This document shows positions 45,786 to 55,034 of a DNA stretch of 64,000 nucleotides, piece by piece. A program made the position numbers and the translations under genes. The notes beneath the pieces were generated by a model. That model saw only the letters and a list, made by a program, of their open reading frames with translations. It made no database searches and was not told the origin of the DNA. Each line of letters begins with the position of its first letter. The stretch's first letter is position 1. This DNA comes from Arthrobacter pascens. GTDB taxonomy: Bacteria > Actinomycetota > Actinomycetes > Actinomycetales > Micrococcaceae. The stretch is from the NCBI RefSeq assembly GCF_030816475.1, contig NZ_JAUSXF010000001.1, positions 2,356,001 to 2,420,000 of the forward strand. The letters are read 5' to 3'.

Positions 45786-46385
45786 ATGGCAACTACTTTT
45801 CGCCGCTCGCAAGCCCACGACCGAGAAGCCATCCTGCATCTTATGGAGGAAGCACGCGGGGAGGGACTGACAAATGAAGAAAAATCACAGCAGGGCTTCG
45901 TTCAGGGCCCGATGGATCAGGACATTCTGGCGCGGCTCGAGAGCGGCCCGGGTATCTTCGTCGCCGAAGTCAACGGTGAGATTGCCGGATTTGCAATGTC
46001 AGCGGAAAAGCACCACATCGCCCATAACACGCCAGCCATAAGGGCAATGGCGGAAGCAGCGGCAACAGGCCCACACCTAAATCAGTTCCTTTACGGGCCC
46101 ACGGCCGTCGCCAGGGCATACCAAGGTCAAGGGATACTCACAGGAATCCTTGTAGCAATCAGCGCACATCTAAGCCCGAAGTTCGACCAAGGCGTCGCAT
46201 TTGTGGAGACAACAAATAGGAAGTCGCTCTCCGTACACCGGCACTACGGCATGACAGAACTTGCCGCCTTCGAAATCGGTGGCCGTGAGTACATACCTTT
46301 CGTTTTCAGCCCGAAGCTATTCCAAAGCCCCGAAAGAGCTGAACTCTTGGCCGCCGTGACGGACCTCAGTCCACTTCGGAAATAA
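45786..46385 (+). CDS. GNAT-family N-acetyltransferase
   Basis: 199 residues starting MATTFRRSQAHDREAILHLM. FVAEVNGEIAGFAMSAE is the central strand. AVARAYQGQGILTGILVAIS contains the acetyl-CoA pyrophosphate loop (QGQGI), and FVETTNRKSLSVHRHYGMTE is the typical C-terminal motif. AAAGG 6 bp before ATG 45786. Stand-alone gene. The acceptor is unknown. Confidence 0.87.
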   Translation: MATTFRRSQAHDREAILHLMEEARGEGLTNEEKSQQGFVQGPMDQDILARLESGPGIFVAEVNGEIAGFAMSAEKHHIAHNTPAIRAMAEAAATGPHLNQFLYGPTAVARAYQGQGILTGILVAISAHLSPKFDQGVAFVETTNRKSLSVHRHYGMTELAAFEIGGREYIPFVFSPKLFQSPERAELLAAVTDLSPLRK

Positions 46386-46649
46386 CTACGTCGGCAGTTG
46401 AAGCGGCTTCAGCGCCGGTTTGCTGCTGCCGGTCCGTGATCGCAGGGCCGCCTCGCCTACGGCGTGACCTGTCTCCGACAGCACCGGCATCACCGTGAAA
46501 ACGCCCCAGCAACACGTTGCTGACTGTGACAGATTTGGGTGGTCCCGGTAGGACGGTTTATGTCCCCCTTCGTGGCTCACTGGGCAGGTGCGACGGTTAT
46601 ATGTGGCCTCACCTTCAACGTTGGATTCATCGGTGGATGGAGGCTACGG
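46386..46649. other. Probable IS21 left-end DNA
   Basis: No gene seen. TGTGACAGATTTGGGTGGTC near 46527 followed by related TG-rich steps could be terminal repeats of the IS21 element whose istA start follows. Not confirmed. Confidence 0.25.
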
Positions 46650-46784
46650 ATGGAGTTATTCGCCCAGATCCGACTACTAGATGCGGGGGTTGAGGGCTTA
46701 TCGGTCCGTGCTCTGGCAGTCCGACACAAGGTGCATCGCCGGCGCGTGCGTCAGGCGCTCGAGTCGGCGGGGCACGCTCCGCCG
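46650..46784 (+). pseudogene. IS21-family IstA transposase, N-terminal remnant
   Basis: MELFAQIRLLDAGVEGLSVR then ALAVRHKVHRRRVRQALESA is the start of IstA with its helix-turn-helix. Beyond about residue 45 the frame becomes unrelated and the rve domain is absent. The DNA then runs into the resolvase region. Confidence 0.75.
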
Positions 46785-47056
46785 TGCACACCGTCGACGC
46801 CCTCGTTGCCTCCGGGGCTGCAGCCATCTTGTTTCCACCGCAATCAACTGCGAAATCAGTTAGATTCTGGCCAGGCTGGACCGCACCTGGTTTGCCCTCG
46901 TCCCTGCACCAGCATCACCGAGGTCGCGGTGCAGGAGCCGAGTAGTAACGTCAGGCGGGGGCACACCCCAACCTGACAGCCCTGCCCAATAGGCCTTGAC
47001 TTTCATCTGGTACGGGCCTAGAACTCAACCTGACAGGATGAGTTTCGGAGGCGCGG

Positions 47057-47623
47057 ATGGTCGGACAGCGGATCGGGTACGTGCGGGTGAGCACGCTGGA
47101 TCAGAACGAGAAACGCCAGCTCGAAGGCCAAGTTCTTGACCGGGTCTTCACGGACAAGGCCTCCGGCAGAGACACAACCAGGCCACAACTCACGGAACTG
47201 CTGCGGTTCGCCCGCGACGGGGACACCGTGGTTGTGCACAGTATGGACCGGCTCGCCCGCAACCTCGATGACCTACGTGCCCTCGTCCAGGGCCTGACCC
47301 GCAAAGGTGTGCGGGTGGAGTTCGTCAAAGAGAGCCTGGTCTTCACCGGTGAGGACTCCCCCATGGCCAACCTCATGCTCTCCGTCATGGGGGCCTTCGC
47401 TGAATTTGAACGCTCGCTCATCAGGGAACGCCAGAGGGAGGGCATTGCCCTGGCGAAGCAGCGCGGCGCCTACAAAGGGCGGAAAAAGACCCTTACGCCG
47501 GAACGGGCGGCCGAGCTGGCCCAGCGCGCCGGCAGCGGTGTTCCGAAAGCCGTCCTCGCCCGCGATTACGGGATCAGCCGGGAGACCGCCTACCAGTACC
47601 TGCGCCACGCCAAGCTGGAGTGA
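47057..47623 (+). CDS. Serine recombinase / Tn3-type resolvase
   Basis: 188 residues. Catalytic serine S12 in GYVRVSTLDQN, conserved R in MDRLARNLDDLR, FAEFERSLIRERQREGIALA in the hinge helix and a C-terminal helix-turn-helix (GSGVPKAVLARDYGISRETA). Complete and uninterrupted. Such enzymes resolve transposon cointegrates at adjacent res sites; 46980-47056 is the place to look. A Tn3 terminal repeat at 48179 faces away from it, so it may belong to a different, older unit. GGAGG upstream of ATG 47057. Confidence 0.9.
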   Translation: MVGQRIGYVRVSTLDQNEKRQLEGQVLDRVFTDKASGRDTTRPQLTELLRFARDGDTVVVHSMDRLARNLDDLRALVQGLTRKGVRVEFVKESLVFTGEDSPMANLMLSVMGAFAEFERSLIRERQREGIALAKQRGAYKGRKKTLTPERAAELAQRAGSGVPKAVLARDYGISRETAYQYLRHAKLE

Positions 47624-47692
47624 ACCGCTCCCCCGCCGGCGCCCGTCGTTGCGCAGCAGCCCCCGTGGCCGTAGCTTGACGGAATATTCATT

Positions 47693-47743
47693 ATTGGCGT
47701 TGAAAGTACGGGAGTAGAAGTGGCTGCGGGAACTCCCGTTCCA
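47693..47743 (+). repeat. Dispersed hairpin repeat, copy 2
   Basis: Matches 37073-37123. Arms ACGGGAGT (47708-47715) and ACTCCCGT (47732-47739). It sits between the resolvase and an uncertain gene. Confidence 0.65.
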
Positions 47744-47762
47744 GGACTAGATCGGCGTTTCT

Positions 47763-48179
47763 GTGGCTGCGCTTGACCCTGAGTGGTCCAAGCTATTGCC
47801 GTGGCAGGATGCCTACCGGGAATTCGCGGACGAGTTCGAACACCGAGCTCGGACCGACGGGCGATTTCGGAAACCTAGACGCCGAGTGGACGGCGGTCCG
47901 CAAAAAGCCGAGCGTATTTTCGGAAAGGCCGCCGACAGCGGGAATTTTGAGGGGAACGGTTCCCCAAGATGGAAAGTCAGGGCTCTCTACGATGCGGCCA
48001 AAGACTTGTGTGCCATAGACGGAAGCATCCGGCTCGCCAGACTGTCCATTTACGACAACATAGACGGCGTTCCACTCGGCGAGCTCTTACTGGGCTCCAC
48101 GCCCGTCGATGTGTCTGCACTTCGGGATCTACTTGGGGAACGAACCATAGGCGCTGACGCCCGCCCATTGCACTCCTAG
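47763..48179 (+). CDS. Uncertain hypothetical protein
   Basis: 138 codons from GTG 47763: AALDPEWSKLLPWQDAYREF, ADEFEHRARTDGRFRKPRRR, and a more protein-like end (RLARLSIYDNIDGVPLGELL). No ribosome site and no family recognised. Its stop TAG provides the first G of a Tn3-type terminal repeat, so the reading frame may have been cut by that insertion. Could be a remnant. Confidence 0.35.
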   Translation: MAALDPEWSKLLPWQDAYREFADEFEHRARTDGRFRKPRRRVDGGPQKAERIFGKAADSGNFEGNGSPRWKVRALYDAAKDLCAIDGSIRLARLSIYDNIDGVPLGELLLGSTPVDVSALRDLLGERTIGADARPLHS

Positions 48180-48216
48180 GGGTGGCTTGTGAAAAGTGAA
48201 ATATCCGACGCTAAGG
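48179..48216 (+). repeat. Tn3-family 38-bp terminal inverted repeat
   Basis: Starts GGGGTGGCTTGTGAAAAG and ends CCGACGCTAAGG, 38 bp. GGGG at the outer end and ACG(C/T)TAAG at the inner end are the conserved features of Tn3 repeats. The tnpA remnant's stop codon (48211-48213) lies inside it, which is also typical. The transposon body was to the right. No partner repeat was found in the window. Confidence 0.7.
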
Positions 48217-48390
48217 TTTTGCCGAGCGTCGCAATGGCCTGTATTTGCCGGGGTTGAGGTGGTTTGCGCGCAGCCAGGTGTAGTCGCCGGTGAGGTTGAT
48301 GTGTTCCCATCCCAGGGGTGAGAGGAACCGCAGCAGGTCCGGGTCCGTGGTGCCACCGTCGCTGTTCAGGGTGGCGACGGTGCGGTCGAG
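48211..48390 (-). pseudogene. Tn3-family transposase TnpA, C-terminal remnant
   Basis: Minus strand encodes DRTVATLNSDGGTTDPDLL, then RFLSPLGWEHINLTGDYTWL and YRPLR, the conserved C-terminus of Tn3 TnpA. The catalytic DDE region (roughly 900 residues) is gone. The break near 48390 meets an IS630 remnant on the other strand. Confidence 0.8.
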
Positions 48391-48395
48391 GTAGA

Positions 48396-48676
48396 CGCGC
48401 AGATGCGCGTGTATGTGGACACCGTGCGCAAGTGGAGCACAAGCTTCGCCGCCGGCGGGCTGGACGGGTTCAAGGACTTGGCCCACCCTGGTCGGCCACA
48501 CACGCGGTTCAGGTCGCCGAGGTCAAGGCCCTGGCCTGTTCCCCGCCCCCGGAGGAGACGTCGCTCTCGCGCTAGTCAAGTGCCGAGCTGGCCATCGAAG
48601 CGGTCGACCGGGGCCTGGTTTCCGCGGTCAGCGCGGCCCGCTGGCCGGCCAGGAATGCGGGGCAGTGGGAAGAATA
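48396..48676 (+). pseudogene. IS630-family transposase, frameshifted fragment
   Basis: VDTVRKWSTSFAAGGLDGFK then DLAHPGRP in one frame continues as VQVAEVKALACSPPPEETSL and, after a TAG, SSAELAIEAVDRGLVSAVSA. This is the N-terminal helix-turn-helix and linker of an IS630 transposase with a frameshift and a stop. The DDE domain is absent. Confidence 0.7.
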
Positions 48677-49093
48677 GGCTGTAATCAATGACGCCGAAAA
48701 GAGTCGTGCCCCATGAAGAGCGGCCGCAATAGCCCATTCAGCCAAGCTCCGGGTTCTGCTCGCTCCTATGCAACCAGATCATCAAGGTGGTTCTGGTGAT
48801 GTTGGCGGTCGGGGTGGACTCCGCCATTGTGGCCCGGGGATGCACGCCACACCACCCTGGCAGGTTTGGCCTCCGCTCTCCATTTGTACTTGCCTGCTAC
48901 CTCATGGTCGCAGCGCCCTCGCCCGCGTCCGTACAGGGTCGAACGCCTCGGAGATACGACATGACCCCCAGGCCCGGAAATCAAGGCATATGGCGGCACC
49001 CGCCCCAGATAAGAGTGGCATGTGCCTTCAACAGCCTCCGTCACCGGCGCGAGCCGGATGGGAGCATCGAAGTTACAAATGTCGTTTCAAATT
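48677..49093. other. Gap without a convincing gene
   Basis: Short open frames on both strands have no recognisable family. Probably decayed IS flank. Confidence 0.4.
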
Positions 49094-49130
49094 GACGATC
49101 GTTAAAAAAGCGTGACATGAGGGGATCGTC
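49094..49130. promoter_or_regulatory. Inverted repeat over the NCS1 permease start region
   Basis: GACGATC (49094-49100) and GATCGTC (49124-49130) flank the GAGGGG ribosome site of the permease. The left arm also contains the palindrome ACGATCGT. It could hide or expose the ribosome site or bind a regulator. Confidence 0.35.
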
Positions 49131-50648
49131 TTGGTAATGTACAGCTCAGACGCCGACCAGCGTCCTCGCGCCGAAGAAAGGCTTGAAGTGACAGCTGACC
49201 ATCCTGCCTCAGGGGGGCAGTCATTCTCGGCGAAAGTCGAGGATCACGCCCTTACGCCCGTCCCATTATCGGAAAGGAAGTCCGGTTGGGGGTTAATGAC
49301 CAACAGCGCCGGAATCGCCTCAACCCTTGTTCAGGTGGCCATCGCTGCTGGCGTCACCATGATCGCCGGGGTGGGGTGGGGAATCTTGGCCGGCGTCGTC
49401 GTAGCGGTATTTGGCGGCACCTTGGGATGGCTGGTAGGCCACGTCGCCTACGTCTCGGGTACCTCCAGTACGGTAACCGCACGCTATTACGGGCTGGGGC
49501 GCCAAGGATCGGTTCTGGCTTCCCTTATCTTCGCATTCATGATCTTGGGATTCCTTGCCCTCGAAAACGCCCTGCTGTACTACGGAACCCTCTTTATGTT
49601 CGGTTGGACACCAACCTTGCTGAACGCAGTTCTCATCTACGGCGTTCTCACAGCGGTCTGGATTCTGCTCACAATCTACGGAATGAAAGTCGTACAGCGA
49701 ACCTCCATCATCCTTCTGATTGCTTTCGTTGTCCTGACGGTCACGATGGCCACAGTTGCGCTGGCAAACTCACCGCTGTCCCTGGGAGACATTTTGGCGG
49801 CAGGTCCCATAGGTGGAAACGGAAACGAGATGGCCAACTTTGGAGTTGTTATTTCGATGCTGGCCGGAAGCGCCGGAGCCCTTGCACTTGTAGACGCTGA
49901 TTACGCCCGTTACGCCCGATCAACCCGAGATGTCGGGATTCTGGCCGTAGGAGGCGCCATCATGATTGACATCATTGTCGTCATCCTAGGTGCCGTCATT
50001 GTTCACGCCAGCGCGAATTCCGTGACCGATTTCCTGACCCAGAACACCGCCGCCGCGGCAACCCAGACGGGGGACTCAATAGCGGAGAAGGTGTCGTGGA
50101 TGATCGCCAACAATACCGGCGCCTACTTCATCATCATTTTCGGGATCACCGGGTTCATCCTCATGTACGTCGCACAGGTCAAGGCGCAAGTTCTTAACAC
50201 GTACTCCGGATCCCTTTCCCTGGTCAATCTCGTGGAAGGGCTCACCGGGAAGAGGCCAAGCCGGCTCAGTGCAGTCATTGCAGGGAACATCGTGGCATTG
50301 CTTATGATCGCCGGAAACATCCTGGGGCTACTGGGCAGTTTCCTTGGCATCCTGGGCGTATCCACGACGGCCCTTGCCGGCGTCATTATCGCCGACTACT
50401 TCATCGTCAGAAAGCGCAAACCGGTGACTGGCAACGAGACAGAGGCGGTGAACTGGGCCGGCGTTATCACCGTTGTTCTGGCAGCCGTCATTGGTTCTGT
50501 TCTGACCGAGGCGCGGGTCACACCACTGGGCTTCCTTGTCAGCCTGGTCATCGTTCTGGTGCTCTACCCCGTTCTTCGGAAGTTTGTGTTCAGAGCCCCT
50601 AACTACACGGTTGAAGTTGCTGAAACGCCAAGCAGGGATCTGGTCTAA
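49131..50648 (+). CDS. NCS1-family nucleobase/allantoin-type permease
   Basis: 505 residues, twelve membrane segments, CodB/PucI-like. NSAGIASTLVQVAIAAGVTM and GHVAYVSGTSSTVTARYYG are family regions of the first helices; DADYARYARSTRDVG and TALAGVIIADYFIVRK are typical later motifs. It should import a purine, pyrimidine, hydantoin or similar N-heterocycle with a cation. TTG 49131 has GAGGGG at good spacing; ATG 49137 is the alternative. It faces the minus-strand catabolic cluster across an IS1634 remnant and may be its uptake system. Confidence 0.9.
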   Translation: MVMYSSDADQRPRAEERLEVTADHPASGGQSFSAKVEDHALTPVPLSERKSGWGLMTNSAGIASTLVQVAIAAGVTMIAGVGWGILAGVVVAVFGGTLGWLVGHVAYVSGTSSTVTARYYGLGRQGSVLASLIFAFMILGFLALENALLYYGTLFMFGWTPTLLNAVLIYGVLTAVWILLTIYGMKVVQRTSIILLIAFVVLTVTMATVALANSPLSLGDILAAGPIGGNGNEMANFGVVISMLAGSAGALALVDADYARYARSTRDVGILAVGGAIMIDIIVVILGAVIVHASANSVTDFLTQNTAAAATQTGDSIAEKVSWMIANNTGAYFIIIFGITGFILMYVAQVKAQVLNTYSGSLSLVNLVEGLTGKRPSRLSAVIAGNIVALLMIAGNILGLLGSFLGILGVSTTALAGVIIADYFIVRKRKPVTGNETEAVNWAGVITVVLAAVIGSVLTEARVTPLGFLVSLVIVLVLYPVLRKFVFRAPNYTVEVAETPSRDLV

Positions 50649-50675
50649 GCCGAAGTTACGTGAGCCGTGACGTTT

Positions 50676-50701
50676 GAAATCCCCGCCATGGTGGGGATTT
50701 C
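50676..50701. terminator. Hairpin after the NCS1 permease gene
   Basis: GAAATCCCC and GGGGATTTC form a perfect 9-bp stem with an 8-base loop, 28 bp after the permease stop. No long T-tract. It also lies 27 bp past the 3' end of the IS1634 remnant on the other strand. Confidence 0.6.
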
Positions 50702-50727
50702 AGCGTTTCCGGGGTTCCTCCTTCTGC

Positions 50728-52339
50728 CTACTTCAGGGTGAGCGGGATGGGTTGGCCAATGAGGTCGAAGGCTCTGCGCTGGATCGGGGTCGGTTCGGCC
50801 AGGGTCGGGATCGCCGGGGCTGTCCCGTCGGTGCCGTAGCGGCTGTCGTTGCGGGTCAGCGTGGCCAGGTGGGCTAGCAGGGCCTGGAAGCTGTGGGGGC
50901 GGGTTGGTCCTCGTCGGTGAAGGTCAGCGGTGCCCAGGCCCGGCGCAGGTGCCAGACCAGGTAGGCGGCGAGCAGGCAGATGAACACGTGGGCCCGCACA
51001 CGGGTTTCGGTCCAGTGATGGATTGGGCGCAGGTGCAGGGCGATGGCCTTGATCGAGCGGAAGTCGCGTTCGACGTTTGCCAGGGACTTGTAGGTCGCAA
51101 CAACCTGCCCGGCGTTCATCCGGGTGACGTCGATGGTGGTACGGATGAGATAGATCCCGTCCAGGGCGGTCTCGGCCGCGATCTGTCCCTCGTTGCGGGC
51201 GCAGGTGAAGCGGTCGTCGTCGATGGTGAGGGTGAAGTGTTTTTCCATCCGGTATTTGCCAATGATTTTCCCGGGCCTCAGACCGGTCTTTCCAGCACCG
51301 GTGAGCCGGCCGGCGTCAACGGCGGCGGTGATTTTCGCGAGCTCCTTCTCGGTGACGGCGAGCAGCTCAGTGCGTTTGCGTCCCCGTTCGGCAGCCAGGG
51401 CCCGGTTGCGGCAGGCGACGAGCCGTTCGCCGGGGAAGTCGGGGTGGGTGATCTCGGCCCAGGTTCGCCTCATCGAAAAGGGACATTTGCAGGGGCCCGT
51501 CATCGGCGGCCAACGTCTTGATCTCCGGGGCGCGCAGCGCGGTGACCCAACCGAACCAGCCCAGCTCCTCCAACGCCGCGATGCGGGCGGTGGTGATCAT
51601 GCCGCGGTCCCCGACCATGACCATCCCCTCCAGTCCGTACCGGGTTGTGAAGTCCGCCGCCAGGGCCTCGAACGCGGCCGGGTCCGCCGTGTTCCCCGGG
51701 GCACAACCCGCACCGAGACGGGCCGGCCTGCGGGATCGGTGAGGAGCCCGTACCCGGTCTGCTCCACGCCGCGCTTTTTGTCCCGGGAATACCCCCGGCG
51801 GCCAGCGGTGTGGCCGGTCACCTACGAGGAGGACAGGTCGAACAGGGCGAGCCGGTCCGGATTCGCCTCCGGGTTTAGGTGCCGGGCGGCGAGCTTCTTT
51901 TCGATGCCCTCCTGGCGGGCGGCCAGCCAGTCCATCCCCGCATACACGTCATGGGTGGACGCGCCGGCCAGGCCGAGGTCCACGGCGAGGGTCGTGTCTT
52001 TCCACAGATGCAGCGTGGCCAGTTTCGACCCGGGCTTGCAGATCCGGGCAATGACCAGGGCAAACGCCATGTCCCGCTCCCGGCCGGCAGGCCCAGGGCC
52101 TGCGCCTGCGCGAAGACCGCGGGCACCAAGCGGTGGCCCTTCAGCCCGGCATCGATGAGGTCGACCACGTGCTCGGGCAGGGCGGAGAGGTTCGCGACGG
52201 TTTCGTTGCAGACCTTCCCGTTCTGCCGCTAGGTCCGGCGCAGTGTGTACGCGGACCGGTATTCGCGCTCCTGGCCGTTCCTGCCCGTGTGGGATTTCTT
52301 GACCCTGACTACATGAACCGCACTGCCACGCTTCGCCAT
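50728..52339 (-). pseudogene. IS1634-family transposase, degenerate
   Basis: Read leftwards from ATG 52339: MAKRGSAVHVVRVKKSHTGR, then REYRSAYTLRRT followed by TAG, then RQNGKVCNETVANLSALPEH. At least two further frame changes follow near 52100 and 51500. YKSLANVERDFRSIKAIALH holds the YREK motif. The tail (SFQALLAHLATLTRNDSRYG, ending FDLIGQPIPLTLK) closes at 50728. So nearly the whole 1.6-kb gene is present but has a nonsense codon and several frameshifts. Confidence 0.85.
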
Positions 52340-52493
52340 GCCAGGGTTCTACGGGCGAAACGGCCCGCAGTCGATATCCAGAAGCCAAATCTTCTGACTA
52401 CCTTTCAGAACCAAAAGAAGGTTTCCGCCGGAATCCCAACGATTCCGGGCGGCAAGCCCACCTAACTTCGGAAAACACTGCTCCTCCACAAAA

Positions 52494-52559
52494 GGCGGCC
52501 GCCATTCGCGTATAGGAGTGGCGGCCGCCATTCGCGTATAAGAGTGGCGGCCGCCATTT
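52494..52559. repeat. 26-bp tandem repeat, 2.5 copies
   Basis: Units start at 52494, 52520 and 52546 (partial). Each begins GGCGGCCGCCATTCGCGTAT and units 1 and 2 differ at one base. GGCGGCCGCC is itself palindromic. Lies between the IS1634 scar and the VOC gene. Confidence 0.85.
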
Positions 52560-52601
52560 ACTTTGTGCGACGGCACAGGACGCCGCGGTGTTGCTGGACA
52601 G

Positions 52602-53084
52602 TTAGGCCCACATTTGGGCATAGGGGTGAGAGCATAGCTCGATCACCGTTCCCCAAGGGTCTTCGCAGTAAACAACGGAGTAACCGCGTTCAGCGTTGAT
52701 TACAACGGCGTCGGACCGTTGCCGTCCGCCAGCCTCGACGATCCGGGCGATAGTCGCTTCGAAGTTCGGGGCGGTGAGCGCAAGATGATATATCCCGGTC
52801 TTCCAGAATTCAAAATTATTGTCACGCCTTGATGTCTCCGGGGACGCAAAGTGGAAGAGCTCAAGGCCGGAACCGTCGGGCCAGACGAGGTGGGCGAAGG
52901 AAAAGCTGCTGAATCCGACACCGTAGATCGCAGCGGCCGCCATGCCCAGGTCCGTGTCGTCTTCCACAACTTTGATGGGACCCGCGAGCACATACATTCC
53001 GAAGGCTTCGCGGTACCACTGGATAGCTGCATCGAGGTTGGGCACGGTAACGCCGACGTGTGAGAAAGCGGTGGGTTGAAGCAT
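52602..53084 (-). CDS. VOC-superfamily protein (glyoxalase/dioxygenase fold)
   Basis: 160 residues, two beta-alpha-beta-beta-beta modules: FSHVGVTVPNLDAAIQWYRE and IYHLALTAPNFEATIARIVE. Metal ligand candidates are H9, the E in GLELFHFA, the H of GIYHLAL and the E of GTVIELCSH, so a metal site is probable. It could be a ring-cleavage dioxygenase, isomerase or lyase. Last gene of the minus-strand catabolic cluster, 60 bp after the FAD oxidoreductase. AGGAG before the ATG. Confidence 0.88.
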   Translation of the reverse strand: MLQPTAFSHVGVTVPNLDAAIQWYREAFGMYVLAGPIKVVEDDTDLGMAAAAIYGVGFSSFSFAHLVWPDGSGLELFHFASPETSRRDNNFEFWKTGIYHLALTAPNFEATIARIVEAGGRQRSDAVVINAERGYSVVYCEDPWGTVIELCSHPYAQMWA

Positions 53085-53144
53085 TGAACTTCTCCTGGAT
53101 CGTTGGTTGTTGCTCTTTCTTGGACTAAACCCTTGGCCATTGCA

Positions 53145-54722
53145 CTAGATAAGGCTTCTGGCCACCAGGTGCCCGGAACCTCCGGACAGCCCAGGCCCAG
53201 GATGCGTTGATGCGCCGATGTGCCAAAGACCCTTGACTGCTGTCCGGTGGCCTGCGGCTTCCGGGAACGGGCGCCACAGGAGGTTTTGGAAGAGCTCGGC
53301 CGATCCGCCGTAAGGGTCACCATTGACTGCGTTCGGATTCTGCTGAGCTAGGTCAGCTGGCGAAAGGATGTCCCATGCCAAGACGGACGCGCGGGTGCCA
53401 GGCGCGAATTCCTCCAGTCTGGCAAGGATCCGTTCCATATAACCCGCCTTCAGTTCCTCGGACCAGCCTTCCGCAACGGACAGCAGTCCCGCCGCATCCC
53501 CTACTGGGCCGAATGGAACTTCCTGTAACTGCAGCCAAAGCGTCGCTCCACCCGCGGGTGCACGGGATGGATCCAGGATCGATTGCTGTCCCACCACGAC
53601 CGTGGGCTCGGCGGGAAGCAGCCCGGCCTCTGCCTGCGCGCAGGCGATACCAATGCTGTCCGAGCCATTGCTGAGGTGAATCAGAGGAACCGTATTCAGG
53701 CGAGAATCGAGCCATTGGAGCGGCTTATCGAGAGCCAGATGGATCTGCATCGCCCCGCGGCCGTTCTGAAACCGGTTTGCTGCGGCTGCGGCGGCCGGCA
53801 CCGCATTGTCAAGTAATTTTCCGTACAGGGCTTGAGGGGAAACGTTTGCCAGCACTGTACCTGCCGCGACGGGCCCGTCCGACGTCATCAGCCCTGAGAC
53901 GCGCCCGGCGTCGATTCTTATCTTTTCAACGTTTGTGTTCAGCATGATGCGCACCCCTTTCTCGCGCAGCAGGGATTCAAAGGCAGCCACAAAATTTGAT
54001 GCACCACCTTTCACCACAGGCAGTCCGAAGCCGTGCATGGTCAGGGCCATTACGGGCATCATCACGCCGCCGGTGGCGCTATCGGGCCCAAGGCCGGCGT
54101 GGAGAAGCCAAGGCGACCAAAGTTGGTCCGCCTCCCAGCCGTCGAATCGACTTCTGATATAGCTGCGCCCGCTCATCAGGGCGTCGCGCAGAAAGGCCTC
54201 ATTTCCCTTGATTTTGCCTTTCTTCAGAGCTCCCAGGGCGATCCGTGAAACGTCCTTGAATGATCGAAGCTCAGCCCCAAACGCACCAAAGACAGTGGAA
54301 GCGTTTTTCCCGAGGTCGTCAATCATATCCAGGTAGGCGCTCCCCTCCCTGGGGGAGCTCAGAGCCAACGCCGTAGATTTGGGGTCCCTGTCGGCAACCA
54401 CGACGCGGTGCTTGCCGGTGGTCGGGTCAATGCCAATGCTGGCCGTCACCGCCCCGTCTGCGTTGCAGTACTCCAACCCGCGCGCATGCAGCTCCTGGCC
54501 CAGTTCCTTGTAGGCATCCCCTGAAACGAAGAGGGGGTGCCACGATGAGAATGTGTCATGAATAAAGCCAGGAATGGTCCGTTCGGAGGAATGGATGAAC
54601 CCGCCCAGCCGATCCATGCGTTCGATAAGGCAAACGCGTTTCCCGGCAAGAGCGAGCTCCGCAGCCGCTACCAGAGAGTTGATTCCTGAACCGATAATCG
54701 CAATATCTTCGGGTGCTCGCAT
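53145..54722 (-). CDS. FAD-dependent oxidoreductase (phytoene desaturase/PYROXD2-like)
   Basis: 525 residues. The N-terminal dinucleotide fold reads DIAIIGSGINSLVAAAELAL, then AGKRVCLIERMDRLGGF. MTMHGFGLPVVKGGASNFVA and the C-terminal GLWHIGASTHPGPGLSGGSG are CrtI-family motifs. No carotenoid genes are near, so the PYROXD2-like branch acting on a small catabolite is more likely. It would desaturate or oxidise a ring intermediate. Same strand as the monooxygenase cluster but separated from it by IS66 and IS481 scars. Confidence 0.87.
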   Translation of the reverse strand: MRAPEDIAIIGSGINSLVAAAELALAGKRVCLIERMDRLGGFIHSSERTIPGFIHDTFSSWHPLFVSGDAYKELGQELHARGLEYCNADGAVTASIGIDPTTGKHRVVVADRDPKSTALALSSPREGSAYLDMIDDLGKNASTVFGAFGAELRSFKDVSRIALGALKKGKIKGNEAFLRDALMSGRSYIRSRFDGWEADQLWSPWLLHAGLGPDSATGGVMMPVMALTMHGFGLPVVKGGASNFVAAFESLLREKGVRIMLNTNVEKIRIDAGRVSGLMTSDGPVAAGTVLANVSPQALYGKLLDNAVPAAAAAANRFQNGRGAMQIHLALDKPLQWLDSRLNTVPLIHLSNGSDSIGIACAQAEAGLLPAEPTVVVGQQSILDPSRAPAGGATLWLQLQEVPFGPVGDAAGLLSVAEGWSEELKAGYMERILARLEEFAPGTRASVLAWDILSPADLAQQNPNAVNGDPYGGSAELFQNLLWRPFPEAAGHRTAVKGLWHIGASTHPGPGLSGGSGHLVARSLI

Positions 54723-54742
54723 GCGCTTTTTTCATCCTTTTC

Positions 54743-54832
54743 TATGACTGGCGGGGCTACCTTCCACCGGAACGCACTGCCCAGCTGCTCACCGAACTGG
54801 GCGGCGCCCCGGTCAGCCAGGGCTCCTCGGCT
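54743..54832 (+). pseudogene. IS66-family transposase scrap
   Basis: Encodes YDWRGYLPPERTAQLLTELG, then GAPVSQGS, matching the segment of IS66 transposases just before the catalytic domain. Only about 30 codons remain. Confidence 0.5.
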
Positions 54833-55034
54833 CGCCGGTACACCGGCTTCCGTCCACGAGAACCATGGTTGCCAGCGTTCTTGAATCCACTGGCATGAAT
54901 TGTTGGGTTTCGTCGTGCAATCGGCCCCGAGCTGAAGCGGTGACTCGCCTGGTCCGGATGGTTTCGCTGTTCCAGCTGAGGAGGGCCCCGCCGGATCGCG
55001 GGAGGGCCCTCCTCAGCTGCTTGCAGTGCTGCTG

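Noticed and set aside
47057..48216. One Tn3 transposon containing the resolvase and the tnpA tail
   Set aside because: The terminal repeat's GGGG end faces the resolvase, so that gene lies outside the element.
52494..52559. CRISPR array
   Set aside because: Units are directly adjacent with no spacers and no cas genes nearby.
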